From assembly GCF_900659615.1 (NCBI RefSeq), contig NZ_CAACUY010000013.1, forward strand, positions 1 through 64,000: a DNA stretch of 64,000 bases, read 5' to 3'. The notes beneath the pieces were generated by a model that worked only from the letters and a program-made list of their open reading frames with translations, was not told the origin of the DNA and did no database searches. The first letter of the stretch is position 1. Each line of letters starts with the position of its first letter. The translations under genes were made by a program, and so were the position numbers. The stretch comes from Actinomadura fibrosa. Its GTDB lineage: Bacteria > Actinomycetota > Actinomycetes > Streptosporangiales > Streptosporangiaceae. This document shows, in pieces, positions 53,738-63,047 of the stretch.

Positions 53738-56700
53738 CCTGACTCTCCGTCCTCGTCGGCCCCGGCATAGTCGAAGAACGCCTGGAGCGTGGTGCCGTAG
53801 TAGGTCTTCATGCGGGCGAGCGTTCCGTCCGCCTGCCACTTCTCGCGCAGGAGGCGGATCAGCGCGGCCATGCTCGTCCCCGAGTCTTCGTCGAGCATTG
53901 CGCCGTCCACGAGATGCAGGACGGCGTCGGTGCCGCCGCGGCGGGCGCGCCCGATGAGTTGGAACGCGCCGTTCAGCGTCTCGGCGACCACGCCGAGCTT
54001 GACCGCCTTGTGCTGGGCGCGGAAGTACGGAGGACGGCGGACCATGTCGTCCAGCCGCGCCTCGGCGGTCCGGTGCCGGTCGTCGAGGAGCGCCGCGGGG
54101 TCGGTGGACGGGCCGGGATGCGCGTCGTGCGCCGCCGCCTGTACGTGCGCGAGCAGTTCCGCGGGCTCGTCCAGCAGCGGGATGGGCCGGACGATCAGCC
54201 ACACGGAGCCGAGCGCAGACCGGTTCTCCTCCCCGATGATATTGACGCCCCGCTGGACCCTGGCGAGCGGCGCGATGAGGATGTCGGCCTTTTCCCGCCG
54301 GGGGAAGTCCTCCAGACGGTCGGCTCGGATGGGCTGCCAGCGGTCCTGGACTCCCATGGTGGGGTCCTCGGCCTCCTGTGGGGGGACGGCCAAGCAGATG
54401 CGCGCGGCGTCGACGCCGGCGCGGGCCAGTCCTTCCGCCACATGCCGGGCACCGGCGTAGGACGTGGTGGCGAGCAGTACTCGTGCCCGGTGCTTGTCCG
54501 TTTCCCGCAGCCGTTCCAGTTCGCCGTTCAGGGCGGTGCTCCACAGCCGTTCCGCGATGCGCCGTGTCGCCTCGGCACGTGCGGCTCCGTCCAGGCCGGA
54601 GACGTGCACCAGGTTGTTCAGATCGTCCCGTATCGGAACGGCGGCGACCTTGACCGTCTCTGGATTGTCGTCGCGTACGTACCACGCGGGGTCGGCGCGG
54701 ACATGGTGGTGCGGCGCGCCGGGGAAGTAGGCGGTGGCGGACAGGCCGAGCACGATCCTCCGGGTGCCGGCGTGCGCGAGCGCGGTCGTGTCTGCCAGCC
54801 CGAGGACGTAGGTGTGCGGGTCGCCGCCGAACGCGGCGGTGCTCAGCCGAGCCGGCTCGTCACCCTTGTCGTCGTAGTACTCGGTGAACGCGAACGACAG
54901 TGCACCGAGCGGACCGGTCGGTGCGACCCGCCAGTGGGTGTAGACGCCGAGTGCGTCCGCGATCTCCTGCGCCGACTCGACGCCCATCTCCACGAGCTGA
55001 GCGTTGTTCGCCATCAGGCGATGCAGGTTTCTGGCGATGGGCACCAGGATGGCGCGGCGCAACATCCGGTTGGCGGCCTTCGTTCGCTCGCCTGCCGGGA
55101 GTTGGGCGAACAGCGCCTCGATGGCAGGCCGCGCCGCTACGACTGCCGCGCCTCCGGTCCCGTTCGTGACGACGTCCGCCAGGTGGCGGCGTGCCTCCGC
55201 GAAGCCGGGCGGTTCGCCGGGCAGCGGGGAGCCGCCGTCTTGGAACAGCGTCCGGAACATTCTCAGCTGCGACCTGGTGGCTCGTTCCTCTGGGGCGAGG
55301 TCGAACAGGCGGACCGTCAGCCAGTGGTCCCAGCGCCGCGGGATGATCCACTGTCGGCCAGGTCCGGGTTCACGCCTGCCCTTCGTCGGCGGTGCGGCGC
55401 TGATTCGCTGGTAGGTGAGGTGGCTGACGTACGTCTCGGATAAGTAGCGCAGCCCGAAATAGGCGTCGCGCACGTTCGCGTCGATGTCGCCGTGGAGCTG
55501 CCCTGACACCTCGCCGAAGTCGGAGTCGAACCGGCGCAGCAGCGTGTTCGTCCGCCCAGCATGGTCGAGCACCAGGCCGCGCCCCGCCTCTTCGATCGCG
55601 GACCGCTGGAACACATCGACCTCGTCGATGACGACGACCTGGCAGCGCCGCAGGATCAGTTCCTCGACAGCGATCCGGTCGTCGGCGCCCGAGCCGTCGT
55701 CCACCGGTGCCTGTAGCACGCCCGCCATCAGGTTCTTGTGAGAGGTCACGATGATGCCCGCGGAACAGGCGTCGCGGACGGCACGGAATCTGCCGCATGT
55801 CGTCCGCCACGGGCAGGCGACTCGCTCGTCCCGCCGTCTGCGCCGGTGCGGCCGCCGAAGCCCCGCGCACGGTTCCCGTCCCGGAATCCAGGTCTCGGCA
55901 CCGTCTTCCGGCGTGGCCGCCGCGGCGAGCGCGCAGCCGTACCCGAACCGCTGCCAGATCCACTCCGCGTCCGGGCCCGCCCCTTGCTCCGCAAACGGCG
56001 CGGCGTGCGCGGTCGCGGATTCGGCGACCTCGAAGCTCGCGCGCGGTGACACCAGAGGCACGACCCCAGGCCCGCCGTCCGGCAGGACGACGTCCAATGC
56101 GCGCTCGATCTGGTGGGCAGCCTGTACCACATTGGCGTTGGTCGGCAGGACGAACGCCACACTCACCCCGCGCCGGGCCGCCCAGCAGGCGAAGCTTTCC
56201 ACGAGTACTACGGACTTCCCGAATCCCGTGTAGGCCAGCAGTTCGCGCAGAGAGCCGGCGGTGAGCAGGAGCCCGCCGACCCGTTCACCGTTCGCGGCAC
56301 GGATCTCTCGGGTGAATCGTTGCACGCACCCCAACCGGTAGCCCCCGCCGAGATCCTCGTCCAAGCGTTGCGCGATCTCCTCCAGTTCCGCGAAGGGCAC
56401 CCACAGGTCGCCCTCGGGGGGTGCGTCCTCGATGCGCGGCAGCGAACGGGCTGGTTCGGCGTGATGCCCGCGGATCTCGAAGCGCGACTCGGTGAACCCG
56501 GGCTCCGTTCCGCCGGATGCGCGGGACCGGGCCACGGCCGTGTGCGGGCCGGGCTCCGCCACCGGGAGCTCCCGCCTTCGCCCGACGTGCAGGCCGTCCA
56601 ACTCCTTCAGCAGCCCGTCGACGAAGATGCGGAGTGCCATGCCGGGGGCGACGATGATCCGGCCGTTCTCCTTGTAGAACTCGTCCGCGATGCAGCCTGC

Positions 56701-56976
56701 GATCTCGCCCTGGACGAGGCACCGGTCCAGATGCGAGCCCGCTGCCCGCCCGTTCGCCATCGAGTTCGGACGGCGGCGCAGGAGACGCATGAACCGGCTC
56801 GCGTCTTCCTCGTCCAGGGTCCTCCAACCGGACCAGTCGGCAATGTGACCGTCGAGGACGAACAACACGTCTTCCCGTGTCGTGATGGCGGCGCCGTCGT
56901 CGTCCTTGTCGAGGGCGAAATGCAGTGCAGCGAGCCCGATCGCCCCACCGAGCAGCCGGGGCGCGACGTTCATCAT
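53731..56976 (-). CDS. DinG/XPD-like SF2 helicase of the pPIWI_RE island
   Basis: The 1081-residue protein has about 240 N-terminal residues without a known motif, then Walker A ELLAYTGFGKSVVLVE (about 250-255) and motif Ia VAFVLPTNANVV. A cysteine set follows at about 348, 370, 388, 394 and 404, in the position of the XPD/DinG iron-sulfur cluster. Walker B is VVVIDEVDVF (about 451-454), and C-terminal helicase motifs include IVLGLSATAYFPG, RVLLATTSYAGARHVAEGL and QLIGRARRGG. XPD/DinG enzymes unwind DNA or R-loops 5' to 3'. It starts by an ATGA overlap with the REase gene and ends overlapping the pPIWI_RE start, so all are co-translated. Confidence 0.8.
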   Translation of the reverse strand: MMNVAPRLLGGAIGLAALHFALDKDDDGAAITTREDVLFVLDGHIADWSGWRTLDEEDASRFMRLLRRRPNSMANGRAAGSHLDRCLVQGEIAGCIADEFYKENGRIIVAPGMALRIFVDGLLKELDGLHVGRRRELPVAEPGPHTAVARSRASGGTEPGFTESRFEIRGHHAEPARSLPRIEDAPPEGDLWVPFAELEEIAQRLDEDLGGGYRLGCVQRFTREIRAANGERVGGLLLTAGSLRELLAYTGFGKSVVLVESFACWAARRGVSVAFVLPTNANVVQAAHQIERALDVVLPDGGPGVVPLVSPRASFEVAESATAHAAPFAEQGAGPDAEWIWQRFGYGCALAAAATPEDGAETWIPGREPCAGLRRPHRRRRRDERVACPWRTTCGRFRAVRDACSAGIIVTSHKNLMAGVLQAPVDDGSGADDRIAVEELILRRCQVVVIDEVDVFQRSAIEEAGRGLVLDHAGRTNTLLRRFDSDFGEVSGQLHGDIDANVRDAYFGLRYLSETYVSHLTYQRISAAPPTKGRREPGPGRQWIIPRRWDHWLTVRLFDLAPEERATRSQLRMFRTLFQDGGSPLPGEPPGFAEARRHLADVVTNGTGGAAVVAARPAIEALFAQLPAGERTKAANRMLRRAILVPIARNLHRLMANNAQLVEMGVESAQEIADALGVYTHWRVAPTGPLGALSFAFTEYYDDKGDEPARLSTAAFGGDPHTYVLGLADTTALAHAGTRRIVLGLSATAYFPGAPHHHVRADPAWYVRDDNPETVKVAAVPIRDDLNNLVHVSGLDGAARAEATRRIAERLWSTALNGELERLRETDKHRARVLLATTSYAGARHVAEGLARAGVDAARICLAVPPQEAEDPTMGVQDRWQPIRADRLEDFPRREKADILIAPLARVQRGVNIIGEENRSALGSVWLIVRPIPLLDEPAELLAHVQAAAHDAHPGPSTDPAALLDDRHRTAEARLDDMVRRPPYFRAQHKAVKLGVVAETLNGAFQLIGRARRGGTDAVLHLVDGAMLDEDSGTSMAALIRLLREKWQADGTLARMKTYYGTTLQAFFDYAGADEDGESGC

Positions 56977-58172
56977 CGGTCCCCGTCCTTCCGTTCCTCG
57001 ATTGTCTTCTTGATTCGCCGCACCTTGCGGAGGAGCCGCTGCTCGGTAAGGACCTCGATTCTGGGCAGCGCCGTCGCCACCGCCTCGGCCTGGTGCCCGT
57101 GAGTCCGGGGCAGCAGCACTGCCACCTGTGCCCTCGGCGGGCGAGCCCGCAGGTCGGTGATCAGCCGGTGCGGTGACCGGTACTCCTTGACGTCCAGCCG
57201 AAACTCGGTGCCGCCGATGGTCACGTGCAGGTCGTAGGCGTCCAACTCTGGCCACATTTCGACGTCGGCGCCGAGCCTCTCCAACTGCGCGGCGATTCGC
57301 AGCTCGCTCGCCCCGGGGACGACGATGAACCGCCAGACGCCCTGGCCGACGCACCCAGACCCCACGGCGGAGAGGGCCACCGGTGTCTTCACTGCTGGCC
57401 CTTCGTCGACCCGGGTCAACTCCGGGCTCTTCGCGCCGCGCCGTTCGGCCGCGCGGAACACGGTGGAATGCGGCCGGTAGCGGCACTGCACCTGGTCCCG
57501 GGTCACCGCCATCGGCCAGCGGCAGTCGGGGCACGGCCACCACCAGGCGCCATCGTCCCGCGTCCTGTACAAGGAGCTCTCCGGAATCGGCCGATATCCG
57601 CCCGGCATCATGCGGGCCCCGGTCTCGCTGACTCCGATCTGCAGCTCCTGCAGTCGGCCGGCCGGGTGCTCGATCAGGAACTTGCGGGACGTCTCATAGA
57701 GACGCTGGTCCTTTGGTCCAGCCATCGCCGCGAACGCCCGCGCCCTGATTCGGTCGGCGGTCATCCGCGTCCACGACGGCAGCCAGCCCTGCCCGTCCGC
57801 CTCGGCGTCCAACGGGACGACGTGCTCGCACAACAGATCGAGGGCCGGTGCGGACAGCCGGTCGCCGCCGACCCCATCGGGCTCCAGCAGGACCGCGTCG
57901 CGTAAACCGTCGTCGCTGCTGTCCGTACTTCCGAGAATCGGCAGTTCGCCCAGCGGTCGGCGCAGCGCATCCACCAAGGCGAGCGGCGTGACCGGCCCAC
58001 TTCCCGGCCCGTGCGCCTCCATCACGAAACCGGTCATTCGCGCGACCTCGCGCATCGCCTCCGGACGCGCCTGCCGTGCCGACCACGCGTACGCGGCCCG
58101 GAGCATCGCCGTCACTGCCCGGCGGCGCCGCTCGCTCATATCGTCGGACGGTGGCGCGACCAGCCCGCTCAC
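56973..58172 (-). CDS. pPIWI_RE-associated restriction-endonuclease protein (Y-type module plus REase)
   Basis: The 399-residue protein corresponds to the third gene of pPIWI_RE three-gene islands. The N-terminal helical part (AVTAMLRAAYAWSARQA, DLLCEHVVPLDAEADGQGWLPSW, RAFAAMAGPKDQRLYETSRKFLI) fits the Y-type module. A small zinc-ribbon-like patch follows (CPDC at 214-217, Cys230). The C-terminal domain has a nuclease signature with Asp311/Asp314 in ELDAYDL and Asp327-Val-Lys329 in FRLDVKEYR, as in PD-(D/E)xK enzymes. It overlaps its neighbours by four bases on both sides, so its product is made together with the helicase. Confidence 0.75.
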   Translation of the reverse strand: MSGLVAPPSDDMSERRRRAVTAMLRAAYAWSARQARPEAMREVARMTGFVMEAHGPGSGPVTPLALVDALRRPLGELPILGSTDSSDDGLRDAVLLEPDGVGGDRLSAPALDLLCEHVVPLDAEADGQGWLPSWTRMTADRIRARAFAAMAGPKDQRLYETSRKFLIEHPAGRLQELQIGVSETGARMMPGGYRPIPESSLYRTRDDGAWWWPCPDCRWPMAVTRDQVQCRYRPHSTVFRAAERRGAKSPELTRVDEGPAVKTPVALSAVGSGCVGQGVWRFIVVPGASELRIAAQLERLGADVEMWPELDAYDLHVTIGGTEFRLDVKEYRSPHRLITDLRARPPRAQVAVLLPRTHGHQAEAVATALPRIEVLTEQRLLRKVRRIKKTIEERKDGDR

Positions 58173-59806
58173 GTGCCGACCCCGACCCTGGGGTCCCTCT
58201 TGGCATCAGTTCTGGCGTCAGGGCACCAGCGGATGAACCCGCAGTCCCGGCACGCCTTGCCGGGGCTTGTGGCGAGAGTCTCGTCGGAATGCCAGCGTGC
58301 TACCGCCGACTGGACGACCTCGCGCGCTGCCCGGACCAGTTCGGGATCCGTTGCGTCGAACTCCGTCAGGACGGGGCCGGTCGCGGTCAGCCGTTCGAGC
58401 TCGACCCGGCAGCCTCCCCGCCCGCCGGGAAGCGCGCCCTCGGCCGAGAGCAGTACCGCCAGCGCAATCTGCTCGTACTTCTGGAGCAGATCACCCTCGT
58501 ACAGGTGCCGGCTCGTCTTGATCTCGCGGAGCCGCCAGTTCCCGCCGATCCGGTAGAGCAAGTCAATCTTGGCGATGACTGCGACGTTGGCGGATGGATC
58601 GTAGGTGACGACTTGGTGCTCCGGCACGATCTCCACGCCCGTGGTAGTCCCGGCGTGCCGCATGGGGCAGACGAAGGAGTGGTCGCCGAGCATCTGGTGG
58701 CGCAGCCTCGTCTCCAAGTCATCGGCGATGTTCTTCGCTGTCGGCTCGTCCACGGTGGCTTCGGCGGACCCGGCCAGAGGGTCGTCGGCCGCGCATGCCC
58801 GCGGCGGCACCCGGGCATGCCGAGCCTCGATCTCGGCGTGCACGAGGCGCCCACGGATGGTGGACCCGCTCTCTTCCCTGGCGGCGTCCCGCGGAAGGTT
58901 GAGGTCGTGGAAGTAGGGGATGGGGGCGCAGGTGTGGTACTGCCGCGACGTGGTCACCGACCATATGCGCCGGGGACCTGTGCAGGCATCGATGTTGAGC
59001 AGTCCCGGCACGGAGGGGACAGCAGGGCAGGAGGCGATGATCGGACAGCGTCCGCAGTCGGTCCCCGGCCGCAATGCCTCGCCCGTCGCCACCTCCAGCA
59101 CCCGTCCCGAGGCGTGCTCCTCATACGCCGCGAACGCGGCTTCGGCGGTGTCATCGAACAGGACGTTGCTGGACGCGTCCAAGCAACCGACCTCGACGAC
59201 CCGAACGCGCTCCGGCCGCTCGTGCCGTCCGATCAGCAGTGGCCCGGTGCCCCACCGGTTGCCGAGCACCGGGCCTCCGGCGGCCACGACGGCGGCGGCC
59301 AGTGCGATCTCGGCCTCGTCCCGCGGGCGGTCCTCGACTCCCTGGTACCGGGTGAGACGCAGCTCGCGCACGCCGCCGCCTGCGTAGCGGCGGCCGTGCA
59401 CGATCTCTTCGTGCGGCTCGGGCAAACCGTCGAGCGGCCGGTCAAGGCGTCTCGCCCACGTGCGTGAGACCGGCTGGAGCACGGGCTCCGTTCTTATCCC
59501 GTTCGTCTGGGCATCGAGGTACTGCCGGACGGCGTGCTCCGTCCATCGGACCAGCGCCGGGTGGTGATCGCGGCTCGGGTCCCCGCGCCACCGCGCGAGT
59601 GCCGCCTCGGCGTCGAGTCCGTCGAATTCGACCAGATCGAGCACCTTGCCGAGCGGCCCGAGCCCGAAGGTCTCCCGGAACGTCTCGCCGCTGCGGCCGC
59701 CGTTCGCCCTGCCCTGGGCGGGGCGCGCCTTCAGTGCCCGATAGCGGGGACACCCGCCGGACCGTGTCACCGCGGACGGCGAGAGGCGCAGAGGCGTATC
59801 GAGCAT
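58169..59806 (-). CDS. PD-(D/E)xK nuclease (RecB/Cas4-like) with two cysteine clusters
   Basis: The 545-residue protein is the promoter-proximal gene of the operon. Its C-terminal half has a RecB-type nuclease core: His in GRLVHAEIEARHARV, Asp in VIAKIDLLYRIGG and the Glu-x-Lys in WRLREIKTSRHLYEG with a downstream YEQIALAVLL. It ends in ACRDCGFIRWCPD, a cysteine pattern like the Fe-S cluster of Cas4/AddB nucleases. A second cluster, GTDCGRCPIIASCPAV, lies mid-protein. The ATG at 59806 follows AAAGGAG. The gene overlaps the REase gene by four bases. It is an addition to the usual three-gene pPIWI_RE set as I remember it. Confidence 0.78.
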   Translation of the reverse strand: MLDTPLRLSPSAVTRSGGCPRYRALKARPAQGRANGGRSGETFRETFGLGPLGKVLDLVEFDGLDAEAALARWRGDPSRDHHPALVRWTEHAVRQYLDAQTNGIRTEPVLQPVSRTWARRLDRPLDGLPEPHEEIVHGRRYAGGGVRELRLTRYQGVEDRPRDEAEIALAAAVVAAGGPVLGNRWGTGPLLIGRHERPERVRVVEVGCLDASSNVLFDDTAEAAFAAYEEHASGRVLEVATGEALRPGTDCGRCPIIASCPAVPSVPGLLNIDACTGPRRIWSVTTSRQYHTCAPIPYFHDLNLPRDAAREESGSTIRGRLVHAEIEARHARVPPRACAADDPLAGSAEATVDEPTAKNIADDLETRLRHQMLGDHSFVCPMRHAGTTTGVEIVPEHQVVTYDPSANVAVIAKIDLLYRIGGNWRLREIKTSRHLYEGDLLQKYEQIALAVLLSAEGALPGGRGGCRVELERLTATGPVLTEFDATDPELVRAAREVVQSAVARWHSDETLATSPGKACRDCGFIRWCPDARTDAKRDPRVGVGT

Positions 59807-59915
59807 GTGGCCACTCCTTTCCCGTCAGGAGAGAATCTGTCGCGTGACGTAGTCTGTGCTACTTTCCATTGCCGTTGTAGCTCTTTGGACGATGGTCGAG
59901 TGGGGGAAGCGGGAA
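59807..59915. promoter_or_regulatory. Divergent promoter region of the defence island
   Basis: These 109 bases separate the start of the four-gene pPIWI_RE operon (leftward) from the caspase-helicase gene (rightward), so both transcription units must start here. It is the only sizeable gap between 50 and 64 kb. I see a ribosome binding site on each side but no clear operator. A TACTTT hexamer near 59857 could be a plus-strand -10 element. Confidence 0.5.
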
Positions 59916-62900
59916 GTGAAACTTCACGGGTTCTTCGCGGGCGTGGACGTATACCAGTGCGGAGACGCTTTCAGGGAGTTGAGCTTCGCTGGCAGAGATG
60001 CGAGTGCACTCCAGGCGCTGTTCGAGGACAACCTCCCAGGCGGCGAGACGAATCTATCGCTTGATCGCGAGGTGACCAAGAGGAAATTCCTGACAGAAAT
60101 CGGACAGGTCGCGGACAGATGTGCGGCCGATGATCTCGCACTGATCTTTTTCTCGGGACACGGTACTTTTGACGGCGAACTGGTGATGTATGACTCAGAG
60201 CCGGACAATCTGCGCGAGACGGGACTGTCGCTGGACGAGCTGGTGACCGCTGTGCAGCGGATTCGTTCCCGTCAACTCATCATCGTGCTCGACTGCTGTT
60301 TCGTCGGAGGACATGTGCTTGGAGGCCCGGCTCTGTACGCGGCCAAGACGGCCGGCCTGCCCCTGAGCGAGCACGCCCGGAACGGCCGCCCGTCCCCGTC
60401 ACACATTCTCAGCAAGATCCGCGGCGACGGATGGATGGTGCTCACGGCTGCAGGTGAAGGGCAGTTGGCGTATGAGGACAAGTGGCTCCGGCACGGAGTG
60501 CTCACTCATCACCTCATCCAGGGGCTGCTCGGCCGCGGCCTCGACGTGTCGGATGGCAGGATCTCGCTTCTCGCGCTCTTCGAGCACGTCATGCAGCAGG
60601 TGCAACGCAATCCCGGGACGATCCGGAGAGGTCGGCAGTATCCTGCGCTCGCAGCGGTGACGACCGGGATGAGCGTCAAGATCTTCAGAAAGGGTGAGAA
60701 GTACAAGAGCATCGCGAGGGATGCCGAGTGGCGAGAAGTCTCGCGGGCATTCTCGAGCCTGGCGCCCCACGGGATTCCCGACCAGGTGTGCGCGCTATGG
60801 AGCCGACGGGTCGGGAAGCTGACCGACTTCCAGCTCGGGGTGATCGACCGCGGCAGGCTGCTGGCCGGTGAGAGCCTGCTCGTCGGCGCTCCCACATCGA
60901 CCGGGAAGACGCTGATCGGCGAGATCGCGGCGCTGAAATCGGTCGCGGCGGATCGCCCAGCCGTGTTCCTGGTACCGACGCGGGCTCTCGCGGACGAGCT
61001 CTACGGCCTCTTCACCGCCGACTACGCGAAGCTCGGCATGAGGGTGATCCGCGCCACCGGAGGCCGACGCGAGAATACGCTCGATCTGCTGTCGGGCCGG
61101 TTCCAGCTAGCGGTCTGTACGTACGAGAAGTTCGTCGGCGTGCTGCATCGACGGCCCGGATTACTGTCCAGGATCGGTGTTCTCGTCATCGATGAGATCC
61201 AGACGATCGGGCTCCCGGTCCGCGGCCCGAAGCTGGAACTGCTGCTGACTCGCATCCGCGCTCGCAGGCGGGCGGGCCAAACGGTTCCGCAGGTTATCGG
61301 GTTGTCGAGTGCGCCGGACACCGGCCGGATGTTCGCCGAGTGGGCCATGCTGACGCCGATGACGGGGCGCGAACGGCCGGTACCGCTCCAGGAAGGCGTC
61401 GTCTCATCCGACGGGCGGATCCGCCTTCGGGAGGGCGACGGCGCGGAACGGACTGAAACCCTGAGCGGTCTCTCGCACGCGAGCGACCCTCTAACGACGG
61501 CACGCGATCTCGTCCGGCGGCTCGTCGGAGAGGACCAGCAGGTCATCGTGTTTAGACCGCAGCGGCAACAAGCGTGGACATTCGCGGAGGACCTCGCCGA
61601 CGTTCTCGGCTTGCCGGCCGCCGAAGGCGCGCTCCGGGCGCTGCCCGACGGTGACGACGGACGCGTCACCGAGAGGCTGCGCGCCTGCCTCGACCATGGC
61701 GTCGCCTTCCACATCGCCGATCTGAGTGATGCCGAGCGCAGCACGGTGGAGGGCTTCTTCAAGCGGAAGTCCAGCGAGATCCGGGTGGTCGTCGCCACGA
61801 CGACGCTCGCGCAGGGCGTGAACCTGCCCGCCGATTGCGTGGTCGTCTACGGGCTTGAGCACCCGTCGCAGCCGGAGGACGTCCGCTACACAGTCTCTGA
61901 GTACAAGAACATGGCGGGGCGCGCGGGCCGGATGGGGCACGTGAAGGAGGGCCGTGCATTCATCGTCGCGGACAATGAGATTGACGCGGAGCAGAAATGG
62001 CACCACTACGTCCAGGCCAGACCACAGCCACTGCGGACGGCTTTCCCCGCCACGCCCGACGACCTGCGCGCCACGATCCTGCCCCTTTTCGCGGACTCCG
62101 GAGAACGCGGCTCCCTGCGCGTCGATGTGAAGGGACTTCTGGCGCTGACCTTCGCGTCTTACCAGTACCGGAACGAGCCCGAGGGGTTCCGGCCCTTCCC
62201 GCCGGACGAGGTCGACTCCGCACTCGAGTCGCTGTGCGAGGCACGGCTGCTGCAGCGTGAGGAGACAAGGTACAGGCTGACCGGCCTCGGTACGATCGCC
62301 CTGCGGAGCGGGCTGTCCATCGAGTCGGTCACCACTCTCGTCCACGCACTGTCAGAAGTGTCGCCGGCCGACCTGAACCCGATGACCATGATCTGTGCGG
62401 TTCAGCTCACCACCGAGCTCGGCGATATCCGCTTTCCCGGTGGTTCCGGAGACGGATTGAGAGCGCGGGTGAACCTGAGGCGTGTACTGAGAGAGAACGG
62501 AACTCCCGGCTCCCTTCTCATCCGCATGTCGGCCGACGACGGAGGCGAGGACGCGTTCCTCTCCCGAGCCCGGCGTGCCGTGGCCTGCTACCTGTGGAGC
62601 AGGGGGAGCCGGCTGGCACGAATCGAGAGGGCGGTCTCTCCCCGGACGCCGGTGCGATCCGCTGATCCCGGGCCGGTGCGCCAGGCGGCGCGGCGTGCGG
62701 CCGAGGTAGTGGAGGCGGCGCTGAGGATCGCCCTGGAGGTCCAACCGGACTTCGTCGACGTAGGCGAACTGCTGGAGTTGCCGTTGCAGTTGGAGTTCGG
62801 CGTACGGGCCGGACTGGCCCGCGTCGCCCGGTATACGAACGGTTCGGTGGAGCGGCACGCGCTTCTGAATCTTGCCGACGCGGGCCTCACGGATGCCGCC

Positions 62901-63047
62901 GCGATTCTGGACGCCGACGACGAGACTCTGCTCAGGTGCGTAAGCGGCGACGCCACGGTGTTCGCGGCCGTCCAGAAGGCGGCCGAAGCGGCCGTTGAGG
63001 CCGCTGGCGAAGAAGGGGACGGCGGCCTCGACGGACTGATCGACTAG
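59916..63047 (+). CDS. Caspase-like protease fused to a Ski2-like SF2 helicase
   Basis: The 1043-residue protein joins two enzymes. Residues 1-250 form a caspase-fold peptidase (C14): FFAGVDVYQCGDAFRELSFAGRDASAL, catalytic His82 in LIFFSGHGTFDG and catalytic Cys128 in IIVLDCCFVGG. From about 290 a Ski2/Brr2-like helicase follows: Walker A GAPTSTGKT (325-332), VFLVPTRALADELY, DEIQ box (426-429), ATTTLAQGVNLPA (628-639), AGRAGRMG (667-674), then winged-helix and helical domains to the end. The helicase probably senses nucleic acid and switches on the protease, a suicide-type defence. GTG 59916 is preceded by GGGGGAAG; ATG 59892 would add eight residues. It is divergent from the pPIWI_RE operon. 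Confidence 0.85.
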   Translation: MKLHGFFAGVDVYQCGDAFRELSFAGRDASALQALFEDNLPGGETNLSLDREVTKRKFLTEIGQVADRCAADDLALIFFSGHGTFDGELVMYDSEPDNLRETGLSLDELVTAVQRIRSRQLIIVLDCCFVGGHVLGGPALYAAKTAGLPLSEHARNGRPSPSHILSKIRGDGWMVLTAAGEGQLAYEDKWLRHGVLTHHLIQGLLGRGLDVSDGRISLLALFEHVMQQVQRNPGTIRRGRQYPALAAVTTGMSVKIFRKGEKYKSIARDAEWREVSRAFSSLAPHGIPDQVCALWSRRVGKLTDFQLGVIDRGRLLAGESLLVGAPTSTGKTLIGEIAALKSVAADRPAVFLVPTRALADELYGLFTADYAKLGMRVIRATGGRRENTLDLLSGRFQLAVCTYEKFVGVLHRRPGLLSRIGVLVIDEIQTIGLPVRGPKLELLLTRIRARRRAGQTVPQVIGLSSAPDTGRMFAEWAMLTPMTGRERPVPLQEGVVSSDGRIRLREGDGAERTETLSGLSHASDPLTTARDLVRRLVGEDQQVIVFRPQRQQAWTFAEDLADVLGLPAAEGALRALPDGDDGRVTERLRACLDHGVAFHIADLSDAERSTVEGFFKRKSSEIRVVVATTTLAQGVNLPADCVVVYGLEHPSQPEDVRYTVSEYKNMAGRAGRMGHVKEGRAFIVADNEIDAEQKWHHYVQARPQPLRTAFPATPDDLRATILPLFADSGERGSLRVDVKGLLALTFASYQYRNEPEGFRPFPPDEVDSALESLCEARLLQREETRYRLTGLGTIALRSGLSIESVTTLVHALSEVSPADLNPMTMICAVQLTTELGDIRFPGGSGDGLRARVNLRRVLRENGTPGSLLIRMSADDGGEDAFLSRARRAVACYLWSRGSRLARIERAVSPRTPVRSADPGPVRQAARRAAEVVEAALRIALEVQPDFVDVGELLELPLQLEFGVRAGLARVARYTNGSVERHALLNLADAGLTDAAAILDADDETLLRCVSGDATVFAAVQKAAEAAVEAAGEEGDGGLDGLID

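Noticed and set aside
53738..54685. N-terminal extension of the pPIWI_RE frame
   Set aside because: It runs antiparallel in frame shadow through the helicase gene with an Arg/Gly/Pro-rich translation. The seven-base overlap start at 53737 is the sensible one.
56977..57543. N-terminal extension of the helicase frame
   Set aside because: It overlaps the REase gene, has low-complexity composition, and the ATG at 56976 with ATGA overlap explains the start.
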